Positions 1-13,751 are shown, numbered from the stretch's first letter. The stretch is DNA of 64,000 nt from Poronia punctata (GCA_022579005.1 MU401645.1:1-64000), one strand, 5' to 3'. Translations and numbers: made by a program. Notes: generated by a model from the letters alone, not told the origin.

Positions 1-2190
1 AGCAATAAACTTTTTTTTTATATTTTTTAGCAAATTAGTAAAGATTTACTATATAATAATTTAATTTTTTAAGTTTAAAATATTATTAATTTTTAACTAA
101 ATTTAGTATAATTTTTTTAAAACTTAAAGTTAATTAAAATAGTAATTAAAAGCTTTTTTTTAATTACTTATTTTTTAAAATTATAATATATAATCGCTTA
201 ATTATTTATTTTTGTTTTTTATAATCTTTTAATTTAAATAGTACTTAATATACTTTATATATTTTTAATAAACTTTATAATATATTTTATAATTTAAGTA
301 TTTTTATTAAAGTAAGTTAAAGTTTATACTTAATTATAAATAAATAATTAATATAAGTATATTTAGTATAAAAATTTAAATTAATATATATTTAAATTTT
401 TTTATTTAATTTTGTTAATAAAGAAAAATAGTATATAAAGTATAAAACTATTATAAAGTAAGTAAAAATACGCTTTAATTTAGTAGCTTAATTACTTAGC
501 TTTTAACTAAGCTACTTTATAGTTTTTTTAATTAAATTAAGGTTTTTTTAAAATAAAAAACATTAATTTATTTGCTTATAGTTTTTCTTTTTCTTTTATT
601 TTTTTATTAAAAGTTATTTTTTAAATCTTCTTTTTTATTTTTATTTTTTTAACAATTTAAATATTTGTTTATATAATGCTTATTTTTTTATAAGCATAAT
701 ATTAAAGTTTTTTTTAAAGTAAAGTTTAAATTTTAATTAAAATTAAGTAAAATTTAATTTAATTTTAGTTTTTTTTTATATTAATTTTGTTTTTTTAAAT
801 TTTAATTTTTAAATAAATATTTATTTTCTTTTAATTTTTAATTATTAAAAAAATTACTTTTTTAATTAAAATTAGATCTTTAATTTTAATTTAACTTTAA
901 ATTATATAGTTTTTATTAAAATTTTAAAAAGGTTTTAAAAATAGGTTTTTTTTTATTATAATTTATTAATTTTTATTTTCTTACTACTATATTAACTATG
1001 TTAACTTTTTTTTATAGCAATTTATTACTATAATAGTTAATTTTTTTTTTAGCAAATTAGTTAATTTTTGCTAATATAACTAAGTTTAATTTTTATTTAA
1101 TTATTTTATATATTAACTTTTTAATAGTTTAAGTTAATAATTAAATAATTATAGATTTTTTTATAGTTTTTAATTATAGTTTTTAAGTTAGTTTTATATA
1201 AACGCTTTTAATATATTAAATTAATAAATTAATATTTTAGTTTATAATAAAAAGTAATTTTAATTATTAGTAAATTAAACTTATTTTTAGTTTAAAATAA
1301 TAGCAAGTTTAAATTAAAATATATTTTTATATTTTTATTTTATTTAATATTAAGTATATAATATTTTTTATTAATTTATTTATAATTTTTAAGTATTTAA
1401 TTAATAAGTTAATTTTATTTCTTTTTTTTATTTAACTTATTAAAAATATATAAAGTTTATATTTAACTTTAAATAAGTAAACTTTATAATTTTACTAAAA
1501 TTTACTTTTTTAATATTTTAAATAGCTTTATTAAAGCTTTACTTTTAGTTTATACTTATTTTATAAGTAAATTAATTATTATAAAGCATAATTTTATTAA
1601 TTAGTAGCAAATTAATATTATAGCTTATTATAAGTTAAAGTTTATAATTTATAAGTATTGCTTATAGCTTTTATTTTAATTTAGTTTTTTAATTTTTTTT
1701 AAAAAAGTTTTTAAGTTATTAAATTTTATTTTCTATTGCTTAATAATGCAATTTTTATTTTTAATACAAATTTTAAGCATTTTTTTAAACTTAATATAAA
1801 TTATTAATGTTTTAAACTTAAATAAAAAATAATTCTTTATTGTTTTCTTTAGCATTTAAACAAAAGTAAAACATTTTTTTTAATTATAAATAACTATAAA
1901 AAAAGTAATAAAATTATTAAAGTAAAATTTAATATATAGCTTTAATACTTAAGCAATTAGTTAAGTATAACTATTATAATATTTAAAGTAATGTTTTATA
2001 TATAAACTATTACTTAAAAAAAAAAATTGCTTTTAAGACTGCTTTAAGCTATAGTTTTTATAAGTATATAGTAAGTACCTATATATCTTTCTTTACATAT
2101 AGTCTTACACTAATACTACTATAATAATTAAATTTCTATACTTTAGTAATACTATATATGGTAATACTACATGTAAAAAAAAATACTACA
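1..2190. repeat. AT-rich RIP-degraded repeat block (left end outside window)
   Basis: The first 2.2 kb is almost pure A/T with no open frame of 60 codons on either strand. The remaining C and G sit mostly in AGCT, GCTT and ACGC contexts, and CpA/TpG are rare. That is the pattern left by fungal repeat-induced point mutation, which turns CpA into TpA on both strands of duplicated DNA. Composition changes abruptly to normal near 2190. The left end lies beyond the window, so neither terminal repeats nor a transposon class can be read. It is most likely a dead transposon or a cluster of them; a centromeric or other AT isochore cannot be excluded. Confidence 0.8.
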
Positions 2191-2722
2191 TACTAATTTT
2201 TCAACCCTGCACATACATAATGCCAGCATGTAATCCGGCTGCCTGGACAGTATCGCGGTGATTTTAAAGAAATTACAAATATAAAATAGAGGTAAAAGGT
2301 TTATGTTTGCGTAGGAGACGTATGTACGGTATTATCCACCCGTAAATAGCACACGGCAGATCTTGTTCAAAGCCATGTGACCATGCACCCCAACTTCTGG
2401 CGTCACTGCGATTGATTCTGTTATGAATTGCTAATGCCATCAGCTCTGCCATATGTCATAAACGGCCGGCCATAATTCGAGCCTACCTAAACATAACGCC
2501 TGCAGTAGCCGCTTTGAAGTAGGTAATAGGACGCGTTGAAGTTTCGAGTCCTGGCCAACACCATCTCGCGGACACAGCCTACCCTGGTAAGTATTGTAGA
2601 CGGGGAAAAGAGAGACCGAGATACGTATTTATAGCTTCCAGATTAATATAAAAAAAGCCGCCCTTGTTAATGAATCGTGAATCATATACAAACTCCTTTT
2701 TTTTTTATACCAAAACTCGTCA
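2191..2722. other. Intergenic spacer, no gene seen
   Basis: This normal-composition spacer lies between the RIPed block and the 3' end of the acyltransferase gene. It should include that gene's 3' UTR. No open frame, tRNA or repeat was recognised. Confidence 0.6.
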
Positions 2723-4996
2723 TCAACCATCGCTCTCGTTCTCGTTGCTATGGTTGGATAATCCGCTCTTTCTCCTCCTTAGCAGTCCCCGCTCTTGCAT
2801 CGCTGCTCTGATTTTGTTGTTCGCCTGCTGGAAACCTTCGTGAGAGTCTAGTGACGTAAACCCAGACACCGGGAAGCCGCCAGATCCGAACCCGCCACCT
2901 GCACTACTGCTCCTACTCCTCGAACGAGACGGCGGCCGCGTAGCAAACATGCCCACAGAACCAATATTGCTGAACGACTCGTTGCGCGGGATTGCCCGGC
3001 CGGAACGCGTCGTGTTTCTACGCAGGGGGTGAGGTGATTGGGGTGGCGAAGAGAAGGCCGAATCGCCCTCTCGGCGTATTTCAGGGATACCAGCCTCGTC
3101 GCGGGAGCTAAGGAAACCATCATTGCGGAAGGGGTCCGAGACGAGCCGAGTCTTCTCAAAGTCATCATACATGTCGGGCCCGATGTCGTTAATCACCCTC
3201 ACCACCTGCTCAGATAATTCAACACGCCGCTGGCGCAGACGCTGGACGCTGTAGCTCGACGTCGGACTGATGCATAGAATCAAGGGCCGCAGCGACTTGA
3301 GAATGTCCATGCCGACCTCACCCATACGGAAGGCGGCAAATGTGATGGCCGGGAAAATGATCCAAGCGATCACGTACACCAGCCAGAAGGGGAAGGAATC
3401 GGGCAGGTAACCCCAGAGATTGTCTTGGTAGACCTTGATAGCCAGGGCAATAGAATAGAGATTATACAGTGCTGGTGCAAAGGCCATGGCAACAAGTAGT
3501 TTCCACGTGGCCATCACGTCTCGGCCTTGGATCTTCACGGAAGAGCCAGCGAGCGCTTCCTTGGCCTTTTGATGACTGATGTATTTGGTAGCTACAAAAA
3601 CCGGAGCAAAGAGGACGAGGCCGGGAACGACACCAACTGAGAGGATGGCAAGCTTCGCTACCCGGTAGAATAATGTAAAGATGACCCTCAGCAGCGTCAT
3701 TTTAGCGTATGAGAGCTGGTGATCCCTAATGTTGAGATAGTGGAGTTGTTTGTTGTAGTCTTTGAGGTTGTCCATCAAGTCGACAATCCGAGGGTCATCC
3801 TTGTACTTGGAAAATCCAACGGCCAGCTTTCTATTAAGCTCAACGACCATTGGTAGTGGTAGTTTTCTGCCCGTGTTGTAGAGACGCCGTGCCGCCTGGA
3901 TGCACGTCAACGTGTCATAATCAGGGGCAGAGACTGTGACAGCGCTGAGAGCCTGGTGCACCATATCTAACGTCTGTGCAATGGCATCCCGCCTCTGATT
4001 GTTCTTGTACTTCTCGACCAAGTCGTCCGGGATCTTGAAAGGGGCCCCGAACTCAACAACGGCCCGTGAGCGAAACTTGTGGGCGTGGAAGTAGTTCATG
4101 CCGACGGGCACGATCTGTAGGCCACAGTCCGGGTCCTCGGCCAGAGTGCCCAGAGCCATGATGGCTACACCAGCCTTCAAGGGCAGCAGCTCCGTCCTGT
4201 CGTGACTACCACCTTCAGGGAAGATGCCGATACAGCCGCCTGACCGCAAGCGACTGAAGACGGCCTTGTAGACATCTGTCTGGTCTATATGGGGCGCCAG
4301 TTTGTATTTCGATCCCTCGAAGCCATCTTTAGGGCCCGCAAGCTCCGGATTTCCGAAGCTGCCTTGGCTGCTGATGTCATCTCGGCCAGTTAGCTGGAAT
4401 AGCGGAAGCTTTCCCTTAAAAGGCCGCTTTGTTCGGATTTCTTCAGGTCCCAAGATCTGGGCGATGTCGACAGAACTACCAGATTGTCCCTTTATAGAGG
4501 GCATAAATATCATGCCGCCGACTTCCGCCTCCTTCTCAAAATCGGTGCCGACGCCCCGTATCAGGGTCGGGTCGTTAATCGGATCCGGCATGTAAATCAA
4601 TCCCTTGGCCGGCTTTGCCTTGTCCTGGGCGCGACCGACGGGAACGGACCCGGTCTGGCGGGAGCCCCAGCCGATGAATCCATGTACCGACTTCTCGGCG
4701 ATGAGAAGACCGACACGTCGGTTCGCTTCTTGCTTCAATGTCCTCTGTAAAACGAGGCCATCCACGAATTGATTGGCATGGGGCGCAGCGACGAAGAGGA
4801 TAGGACCGGTTCTCGGAACGCGCCAAGCACCTCTCGGGTGCACCTCACGGAAAAATAGGTCGACAAGGACGGAAAAAGTGTGTAGGAAGGCATCGTACTT
4901 CCATGGCGTCATGGGGTATAGCTCTTTCTCGGATTTCGGTTTGGACGGGGAGCGCGCGGGTGGCGGCCCGTCGCTGACTCGAGCGCTGTCCGCCAT
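2723..4996 (-). CDS. Glycerol-3-phosphate / dihydroxyacetone-phosphate acyltransferase (SCT1/GPT2 family)
   Basis: One uninterrupted 757-residue frame. The protein should acylate sn-1 of glycerol-3-phosphate (or DHAP) in the ER, the first step of glycerolipid synthesis. PlsC-type acyltransferase motifs are visible. Motif I is APHANQFVDG at about 71-80, with catalytic His73 and Asp79 (one residue more between them than the textbook HX4D, as I recall for this fungal family). Motif III is FPEGGSHDR at 259-267, and a motif IV-like IVPVGMNYFH lies at 295-304. Hydrophobic segments near 448-470, 496-520 and 536-556 fit the membrane part. The tail after about 620 is Ser/Arg-rich and probably disordered, where the yeast enzymes are phosphorylated. 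Length is close to yeast Sct1/Gpt2. Fungi often have two paralogues and I cannot tell which this is. Confidence 0.95.
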   Translation of the reverse strand: MADSARVSDGPPPARSPSKPKSEKELYPMTPWKYDAFLHTFSVLVDLFFREVHPRGAWRVPRTGPILFVAAPHANQFVDGLVLQRTLKQEANRRVGLLIAEKSVHGFIGWGSRQTGSVPVGRAQDKAKPAKGLIYMPDPINDPTLIRGVGTDFEKEAEVGGMIFMPSIKGQSGSSVDIAQILGPEEIRTKRPFKGKLPLFQLTGRDDISSQGSFGNPELAGPKDGFEGSKYKLAPHIDQTDVYKAVFSRLRSGGCIGIFPEGGSHDRTELLPLKAGVAIMALGTLAEDPDCGLQIVPVGMNYFHAHKFRSRAVVEFGAPFKIPDDLVEKYKNNQRRDAIAQTLDMVHQALSAVTVSAPDYDTLTCIQAARRLYNTGRKLPLPMVVELNRKLAVGFSKYKDDPRIVDLMDNLKDYNKQLHYLNIRDHQLSYAKMTLLRVIFTLFYRVAKLAILSVGVVPGLVLFAPVFVATKYISHQKAKEALAGSSVKIQGRDVMATWKLLVAMAFAPALYNLYSIALAIKVYQDNLWGYLPDSFPFWLVYVIAWIIFPAITFAAFRMGEVGMDILKSLRPLILCISPTSSYSVQRLRQRRVELSEQVVRVINDIGPDMYDDFEKTRLVSDPFRNDGFLSSRDEAGIPEIRREGDSAFSSPPQSPHPLRRNTTRSGRAIPRNESFSNIGSVGMFATRPPSRSRSRSSSAGGGFGSGGFPVSGFTSLDSHEGFQQANNKIRAAMQERGLLRRRKSGLSNHSNENESDG

Positions 4997-6525
4997 TGTC
5001 GTCGGAAATTCAGAAATGGTTATTGAACTTGACAGGATCGAGACGGATTATTCCATGGAACTACAATGGCGGTTAGAATGAGACGGGTAAGTGTTGCTGT
5101 CGGAGCTTTAGGCGGAATCTGGAGAGGTGCAGGCTATTCCTTGGCAAGTTGTGGTACGTCTTTGCCAACGAATGATCGGTAGAGAAGCTGTGTGCTAAAC
5201 GAAAATGTTGGGAGCTCAACCAGAGCTTGTCAAAGAGGAACGAGTCGTGCGTGACACAGAATAGCAGCCTTCATAAAGGCAACTTTCGCGGGGTGATAAT
5301 CACGAGCGTCATAAAATTTGAAGAAAAATAGTCTATATTAAAAGTTCTAATCGCATCAATCCACACCCCCTTCCGAGAAGAGAGAAAACTAGACGTTCAG
5401 AAACAAAAAGAAATCCAGAGCAAGTGCGTAAAGTAGCCTATACTTATCAAGCCCGTACTGAAAAAAGTCAGAAGCAATAACGAGCTCTGTAGACCTAGGC
5501 AGCTAGGTTAGGCTAGTGGGGGCGGCGACTAACTGGTTACTGCAGTGCAAAGTACCCCGTCGCTCTGCCTCTGTACACCCAACACCCACCACATCAATGT
5601 TCCGTACATATACTTACTGGCCTCATGCTATCCAAGTCAACCCTGCAATAACACATATAATTACCCAGATTTATATTTATATATTTAAGTACATATAGAT
5701 ACCTATATGTACGTGGAAATATTATACATATTTAAGCTCTGCTGCACAGACATATTGTGTGTGTATGTGTAGACTGTAGGTACGGTCCGCCACGACGGTA
5801 TGTACATCCATGCAGACACTCCCATCACATGCATGCAAGCAGGCATCCTAGGTGTTCGGTACTCGATCTCATTACAGCCTCAACCATGTAAGATAGGAAG
5901 GTAGGTAACTGGACATCCCAAAAGCCTGTGATGCCTAGGCTGTGTACCATTACCATTTCTTATAAATACAATTCTCCGGCATGAAACTACCGTTATTATT
6001 TTGGCACAATTATTAGCTGGTCCCGAATGTTAGTTCAATACTTGTAAATTGTTTCTAGGCCCTATACTACTAGGTAGTCTAGTGCGCATAAGATTTGTGT
6101 TTTATCGCTCCATGGAGTTGGACTGGCAGACACTATCTATCACAAGTTATTAGATAGCTCGCACAGCCCGGAAAGTAGTACGTAATAAAGACACCCCTTG
6201 AAATAGATTATAGAAAAGAAAGACAAGGCCGACTGTAATCTGTAACGGCCCGAAGAAAACCGGTTAGGAGCAGATACAACCCGAGCAATAAGACTTCACC
6301 CACGATAAGAGTTCCACAATATCTCCAACTAGTGTATTAGCGGTTGCGGTTGCCGCCGAGTCACACGGACTTCCCGGGAAGAGTTTGCTCTTTACGAACC
6401 TTCGGGTGGGAATCAGACCACTCACTACCGAATCGCCTTTTCGCGTGCTTCCCATCCTGCGTGAGGACTGCGCCGTCAACAACCGAGCGATGCCCCGAAG
6501 CTATCAGAGTCGAGGGCTCCATTGT
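4997..6525. other. Intergenic: acyltransferase promoter and ETP1-like 3' UTR
   Basis: Both flanking genes are on the minus strand, so this contains the acyltransferase promoter/5' UTR (just above 4996) and the downstream region of the ETP1-like gene. From 5630 to 5780 it is rich in TATA/ACATA words and GT runs. Only short, unrecognised frames occur. Confidence 0.55.
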
Positions 6526-8766
6526 TTATCCATGTGCTTTTCCTTTACCCTTGCGTCGCCGCCGCTCCTCGGGTATCGAGACGCTACCTTCTTGGATTTC
6601 TCCTTCGTCGACTTTGCCCTCAGCCTCAAGTTCTTTCAGCTTTTCTTGGCCAGAAATAAACATGGTAAGGTCATGATTCTGGTCTTTCAGGTCGGCATTC
6701 TCCAACTTCATCGCCTCCAGTTGTTTGTTGAGGTTGTCAACCTCCTTATTAATATGCTCTATGCGCTTCATCAACCCTTCTGATACCTGTTTTTCCTCCT
6801 GTAGACTTTTGCTCATGTTTCGCGCCAGCTCTGTCGATTTCGTGGCGCGTGCGCGCTCGCGCTCTAGGTCTTTCTCAAGGGATGGGATAGTCTCGGTCCG
6901 GAACTTTTGCTGCTCCGCTTGAACCTCCCGCAGTTGCTTTTGCGCATCATTGGCTTGAGCCATAGCTTTCTCGGCAGCAGCCGATGCAATCGCTGCCTTG
7001 TCTACTGCCTTCAACAACATCTCTTCAAAGTAAAGGCGCTGGCTTTCTAGCTGACTAGTAAGAAGGTGAGTATACTCCATTCCAATGCTTTCCAGTTTGG
7101 CTCTGGGCACAACATCCTCGTTCTCGTTTCCAGCTGCGCTTTCATGGTGACCGGGGAGCTCGACCAGCTTACCGTCACCCTTGTCCCTGATCAAGCGATG
7201 AACCCACATATCACCTGCGTAGTCCCATACGTGTTGTGTGGAAAGTTCGAGTGAGAATGTGTGTGCTGTATTCTTCCAGTGCTCCTTGGCGTGCCCCCCT
7301 TTGTATCTGCCGCATCCCACATTGCCGCAGATGAGACAGATCCAAAGGTCCTCGTCACAATCACATACTGTACAGAGGTTGGAAACATTATAGCCAAAAG
7401 GCTGCGAGGATGGGTTTTCCGGGTCGTATGGCACTGTTGGTGTGGATGCACCCACGTGATTATTTGCCGTATTGGTGTGCCGGCACACGGGACAGCCAGA
7501 ACCCTTCCATTTCTGTAGACACGAACAATGAAAGACGTGTTGGCAGTGGATCGTGAGTAAACCCGTAGTGTCATCCATGCGCTCAAGACACACGGGGCAG
7601 GTAGGAAGTTCGATCAAGTCGGGCGTTGGTGGTGGGAAGGGCTTCAGCGAGTTATACTCGGGTGCCGTGGATGGCGTGAACGGATCGATATTGAGGTGCG
7701 GAAAGACTGCCTCGGGAGCAGTGGGCGTCTCGAATGTGATAGATTTGATAAATGCTATATTGCAAGTCTCGGGCTGCCTGAATGTAAGCTTCATCGTCGT
7801 CTCCTTGCTGTGTCGGATTGGTAGATCAGTGACGATACCTACCTCGATAGGGTTAAATACCATGCCATCAAACTCTCGACCAAACAATTTCGCCTTTTTG
7901 CTGTCGCGAAATTTCATGAGAACAAGATACCTATTCATTCGGCCGGTTGTGATCATTCGATAGTGACTGATCTGATCCCTCCATTTGTCTCCTATAAACC
8001 CGAGGAAGTCGCTCGGTGATAGATAGCTAGGGACTGCCGGGATGCATACGGTGGTACAATCTATCAGGCCCTCCTCGGATTCTCCTTCTAGCTCTTCTTG
8101 AGGCAGGCGAAGCTGGTCGGTTTTGCTCCCCTCACGATATAAGTGTACGATACCCCAGCCAAAGTCGGTATTCTTAGTCGTTGTCAATGGTACATACCTG
8201 GCCTTTGTTGCCTTGCCAGCAGTGGCCATTGACGGACCAACCGCCTCGGCTGCAGTGGTACGTGTGTATAGTTGCTGCATGACGTAGTTCCCGCTGTGGT
8301 TCTCACGGAGGCTGATATCAATGCTCTCTACATGGATCGGCCCAAAACGCCAGTCTTTGATGGCAGTTTTAGGGTCGAAACCTGTACCAGGTCGCGGTGA
8401 TGGAACGTTGACCGTTCGCTCCCGCTCCCGCTCCCTCTGCCGTGCCTCGCTTAGAATCACAATATTCCACTCGTCCCGGGCTTTCTCAGGCCGTCGGGTG
8501 CCGCAGTCTATGAGGCTTTTTTCAGTTCCAGAACGGGATGCAACCGTTCGGTCAAGACAGGGACCCGTTCGTGGCCGGCGTGGCCTGTCGCTCGCAAACG
8601 TCAACGGATTTCGGGGGTGCGATGGCAATTCGTCGAAGATGCTCGAATGTTTCTCTGGGATCCAGAGTGGCCCTTCATTAATAGCCCCGTTGTTCGTACC
8701 TTCTCCAGAGACCGGTAATGGAGTAGGATACAGTTCAAATTTCAGATGGTAGAAATACGAAGGCAT
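6526..8766 (-). CDS. ETP1/BRAP2-like RING and UBP-zinc-finger protein
   Basis: The frame is open for 746 codons, but residues 309-331 are almost certainly a 69-nt intron read in frame (7774-7842; donor GTAGGT, acceptor GGCAG). Splicing gives 723 aa (exons 8766-7843 and 7773-6526) and restores the family sequence ...NPIE|PETCNIAFIKS. Unspliced numbering: a BRAP2-type RRM-like region about 236-305; RING-H2 390-428 (CPVC...CQHVFHCSC...CPVC); UBP-type zinc finger 465-525 (CTVC, CLIC, GCGRY, H492, H496, H502); long coiled coil about 565-715; a basic tail ending GKGKAHG. Animal BRAP2 is a Ras-responsive E3 ligase; yeast Etp1 is needed for ethanol adaptation. Cytoplasmic ubiquitin ligase activity is inferred from the RING. 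Its neighbour is polyubiquitin, likely by chance. Confidence 0.93.
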   Translation of the reverse strand: MPSYFYHLKFELYPTPLPVSGEGTNNGAINEGPLWIPEKHSSIFDELPSHPRNPLTFASDRPRRPRTGPCLDRTVASRSGTEKSLIDCGTRRPEKARDEWNIVILSEARQRERERERTVNVPSPRPGTGFDPKTAIKDWRFGPIHVESIDISLRENHSGNYVMQQLYTRTTAAEAVGPSMATAGKATKARYVPLTTTKNTDFGWGIVHLYREGSKTDQLRLPQEELEGESEEGLIDCTTVCIPAVPSYLSPSDFLGFIGDKWRDQISHYRMITTGRMNRYLVLMKFRDSKKAKLFGREFDGMVFNPIEVGIVTDLPIRHSKETTMKLTFRQPETCNIAFIKSITFETPTAPEAVFPHLNIDPFTPSTAPEYNSLKPFPPPTPDLIELPTCPVCLERMDDTTGLLTIHCQHVFHCSCLQKWKGSGCPVCRHTNTANNHVGASTPTVPYDPENPSSQPFGYNVSNLCTVCDCDEDLWICLICGNVGCGRYKGGHAKEHWKNTAHTFSLELSTQHVWDYAGDMWVHRLIRDKGDGKLVELPGHHESAAGNENEDVVPRAKLESIGMEYTHLLTSQLESQRLYFEEMLLKAVDKAAIASAAAEKAMAQANDAQKQLREVQAEQQKFRTETIPSLEKDLERERARATKSTELARNMSKSLQEEKQVSEGLMKRIEHINKEVDNLNKQLEAMKLENADLKDQNHDLTMFISGQEKLKELEAEGKVDEGEIQEGSVSIPEERRRRKGKGKAHG
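7774..7842 (-). other. In-frame 69-nt intron in the ETP1-like gene
   Basis: On the minus strand the donor GAG|GTAGGT is at 7842 and the acceptor TTCAGGCAG|CCC ends at 7774. The length is a multiple of three and it has no stop codon, so it hides inside the open frame. Removing it joins Ile-Glu to Pro-Glu-Thr-Cys, which fits the conserved (M/I)EPE-C block of BRAP2/ETP1 proteins; keeping it inserts 23 residues with no counterpart in the family that I know of. Confidence 0.82.
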
Positions 8767-9372
8767 AGCCTATGTGTGTATTGGCCTGGCGGCAGGTGAT
8801 GTATCATTCCGTAAGATGCCGATTAAGGGGCCAGTTGTGTTCAAGGAGGCAGTAAAACTTCGAGAAAACCCTTCCTTTCAGAAACACGTCGTGTCCGCAT
8901 TATTATATAACGAGAGGCTAGTGAGTGTCGCAAAAAAAAACAAGATGACAAGGTTCTAGGTCGATAAAAATTGTAGGTTAGAACAATAATGTGGGTTGAG
9001 GTTGGCGGGGTGCGGGGCTATTAGTTTCTATCTTTACAGTGCCAATTCCCATACCCATCTGCAACTGTACCTACACTCCGTTTTACGGGTCTATTTAGCA
9101 TGCCATTACCAGTGTCACCCCGCATGGTTGACACATAGATTGGCATTAAATCACATCCTCCTGAGTAAACTTGTAAATACTAGGACAATATATCGATTGT
9201 AGTATTCATTATCCCGAGCATCAATATTGGTGTTCCCTATTTGTGGGCAACAAGGCTCGGCTTGAACTAATGTAATACATCCATATGAATCCTTTCCCAG
9301 GAGTCAAAAACCATTAAAACGCCATATCATGTCATGAACGGGTATCGTCACACGTCACCTCGGTAGCTCCAG
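8767..9372. other. Intergenic: ETP1-like promoter and polyubiquitin 3' UTR
   Basis: About 600 nt between two minus-strand genes. It should hold the ETP1-like promoter (near 8770-8950) and the polyubiquitin 3' UTR. No further gene or repeat was recognised. Confidence 0.55.
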
Positions 9373-11799
<2,427 letters not shown>

Positions 11800-11801
11800 T
11801 A

Positions 11802-11848
11802 AGGCAAAGCACCCCCTCACGCACCACCCCACTCACGCACCACCCTAG
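11802..11848 (+). repeat. Left terminal inverted repeat of Fot1-like element
   Basis: GC-rich TIR starting AGGCAAAGCACC; it contains two near-identical 14-15-bp direct repeats (CTCACGCACCACCC). It pairs with 13705-13751. Confidence 0.85.
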
Positions 11849-13704
11849 AAATCACCTTTAAAATTACACCTTTACATTTCAATTCCAATTAACTCAACAA
11901 CTACTAATTTGTTTCATTTTGTTGTTTTTATGCTTAAACTATTATACAGTCCCGAATTAGGTCATATACTTTAATAGGTGGAATATTCTTGTTATTAGCT
12001 AAATTTTTGGCCTTGTTTGTAAAAGGTGCTGCGGCAAGGCCGGAAAGATTACCCCTTATAGTAACGATGTTATAAGCATTAACAAACAAGCTATTTAGGT
12101 CTAGATAGACCTTGCAGCGTTTTTTAACCTTTAATTTTTTTAATTAAGCTTTTAATTTATTATTTTAAAAGATTAACGCTGCGTTTTTAGCATATACATT
12201 ATTAAAGGCCTTTTTAACCTTCTAGGTTAAAAGCTAACTTATAAGGCTATTTATACTTAATAAGCTAGCTTTTAATACTACAAAGACCGGCTTTAAGTCT
12301 TTTAAAAACTTAAAGGTAAAGATTGTAGCTATTAAAAAAATATTTATAAAATTTAGCGTTTTAGCTTATAAAATTATATTTTATAATAAAGTTTAAGTTT
12401 TAGTATTAGTTTTATAACTTAGCAAGCTAGTACTAATTATATAGCGCAAATTTAGCAGCTTATTTTTATTTTAAAAGTATATTTTAATAGCTAAAAAGCT
12501 TGCTTTAATGTTTTTTTTAGTTAAAGCTTTTGTTTAAGCTTAATAAAAAGCTTTTAAAAATTTTTACTTACTAAAGTAAAATTTATAACGCTTAGCGCAA
12601 ATATTTATTAAAACTTTTTAATAATAGCGTTTAATAATAAAAAAAAAGCTTAAATTATATAGCTAAAGCATATAAAATAAATATAAAAGTAAAAATATTA
12701 AATAGATTTAATATAAAAAGCACTTTTATATAAATTTTAAAGTAGTATAGCTATTATAACTATTTAATATTAAGACCTTTTATACTTAGTTATTTTTAAG
12801 TTAAGTATAAAAAATAAACACCTTTATTAGCTAATATATAGCTATTTTTTAGCTAGTTTATTTATTTTTAAAATAAGTAAATTGCTAGTTTTAAAAACAG
12901 CTTTTTATTTAAGCTAAAAACTATTATTTTTAAACAGATTTGCTTTTAAAAATTACTAAAAGTAGTATTAAGTAACTAGCTATATTAATAGCTTTAATAA
13001 TAGTTACCTATTTTATATTATGCAGCCTTTTACTTATGCTTAAGTTATAAAAAGCCTTTTTTATTACTACGCTATTGTCTTTTATACTTATTATAATTTT
13101 ATATTTATTTACATTATAAAAATTAGCAAAGTTTGCGTTAATAACTATTAAAAAGTTAAGTTAGTTAAAAAAAATGTTAATATTTTTAAAACTAGTACCT
13201 TTAACGCGTTTAAAATTAATTAAAAGGCTTTTTAAAGTTTTTAACTTTAAGTAGCAGCTAAAAAAACAAAAATACTATTATTTTCTAAAAAGCTAAAAGT
13301 AGCTAGATTTAGTAGCAATATATTAAGCATACTTTATAAATTAATAAACTAGTAAAGCATAGCCTAGTTAACTTTAAGCAACGGCCTATTTAGCTAAAAA
13401 AGCTTTTTAAGTTAAAAATAAAGCTTAAAAGTGTTAATTTATCTCTTTTTTAGTTAAAATACTATTAACGCAGCAGCATAAGTAAAAGTAGCAAGTATTA
13501 GTCTTTTTTATAGCTGCGTAAAGCCTTTAGCTAGATCTAACTAGCCTTATTATATTAACAGTATATAATTAAGCTAATAAAGGTACCATATTAAAAAGCC
13601 TTAGCTTTTCTAATTTAAAAGGTATAATTTTAAAAAGGATAAGTATAATAATAGTAGCGAAAAAAGCAAAATAGTAAGAGGTAGTAGGGTTAGAAGCGCG
13701 CAAT

Positions 13705-13751
13705 TTGCAGTGGTGCGTAAGTGGGGTAGTGCGTGAGGGGGGTGCTTGACT
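13705..13751 (-). repeat. Right terminal inverted repeat of Fot1-like element
   Basis: Reverse complement begins AGTCAAGCACCC and matches the left TIR except for a shift in the C run, one G/T difference near the tip and two CpA-to-TpA substitutions. Confidence 0.85.

Larger units (their letters stand above)
11802..13751. mobile_element. Fot1-like (Tc1/mariner, pogo clade) DNA transposon, RIP-inactivated
   Basis: This is a 1950-bp AT-rich block with imperfect terminal inverted repeats of about 45 bp. The left end starts AGGCAAAGCACCCCC; the right end, read inward on the minus strand, starts AGTCAAGCACCCCCC. Both continue with two tandem copies of a TCACGCACCACCCCA-like unit. TA flanks both ends (11800-11801 and 13752-13753), the Tc1/mariner target duplication. 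From memory, Fot1-type TIRs begin AGTCAAGCACCC and Fot1/Pot2 are about 1.9 kb, so length and ends agree. No transposase frame survives. Two TIR differences are CpA-to-TpA changes in the right copy, as RIP would make. The GC-rich ends stand out because the interior was more heavily mutated. Confidence 0.85.

Noticed and set aside
1..2190. Mitochondrial insertion or telomere-adjacent sequence
   Set aside because: No mitochondrial genes or TTAGGG repeats are visible, and the CpA-depleted pattern equals that of the two bounded transposons.
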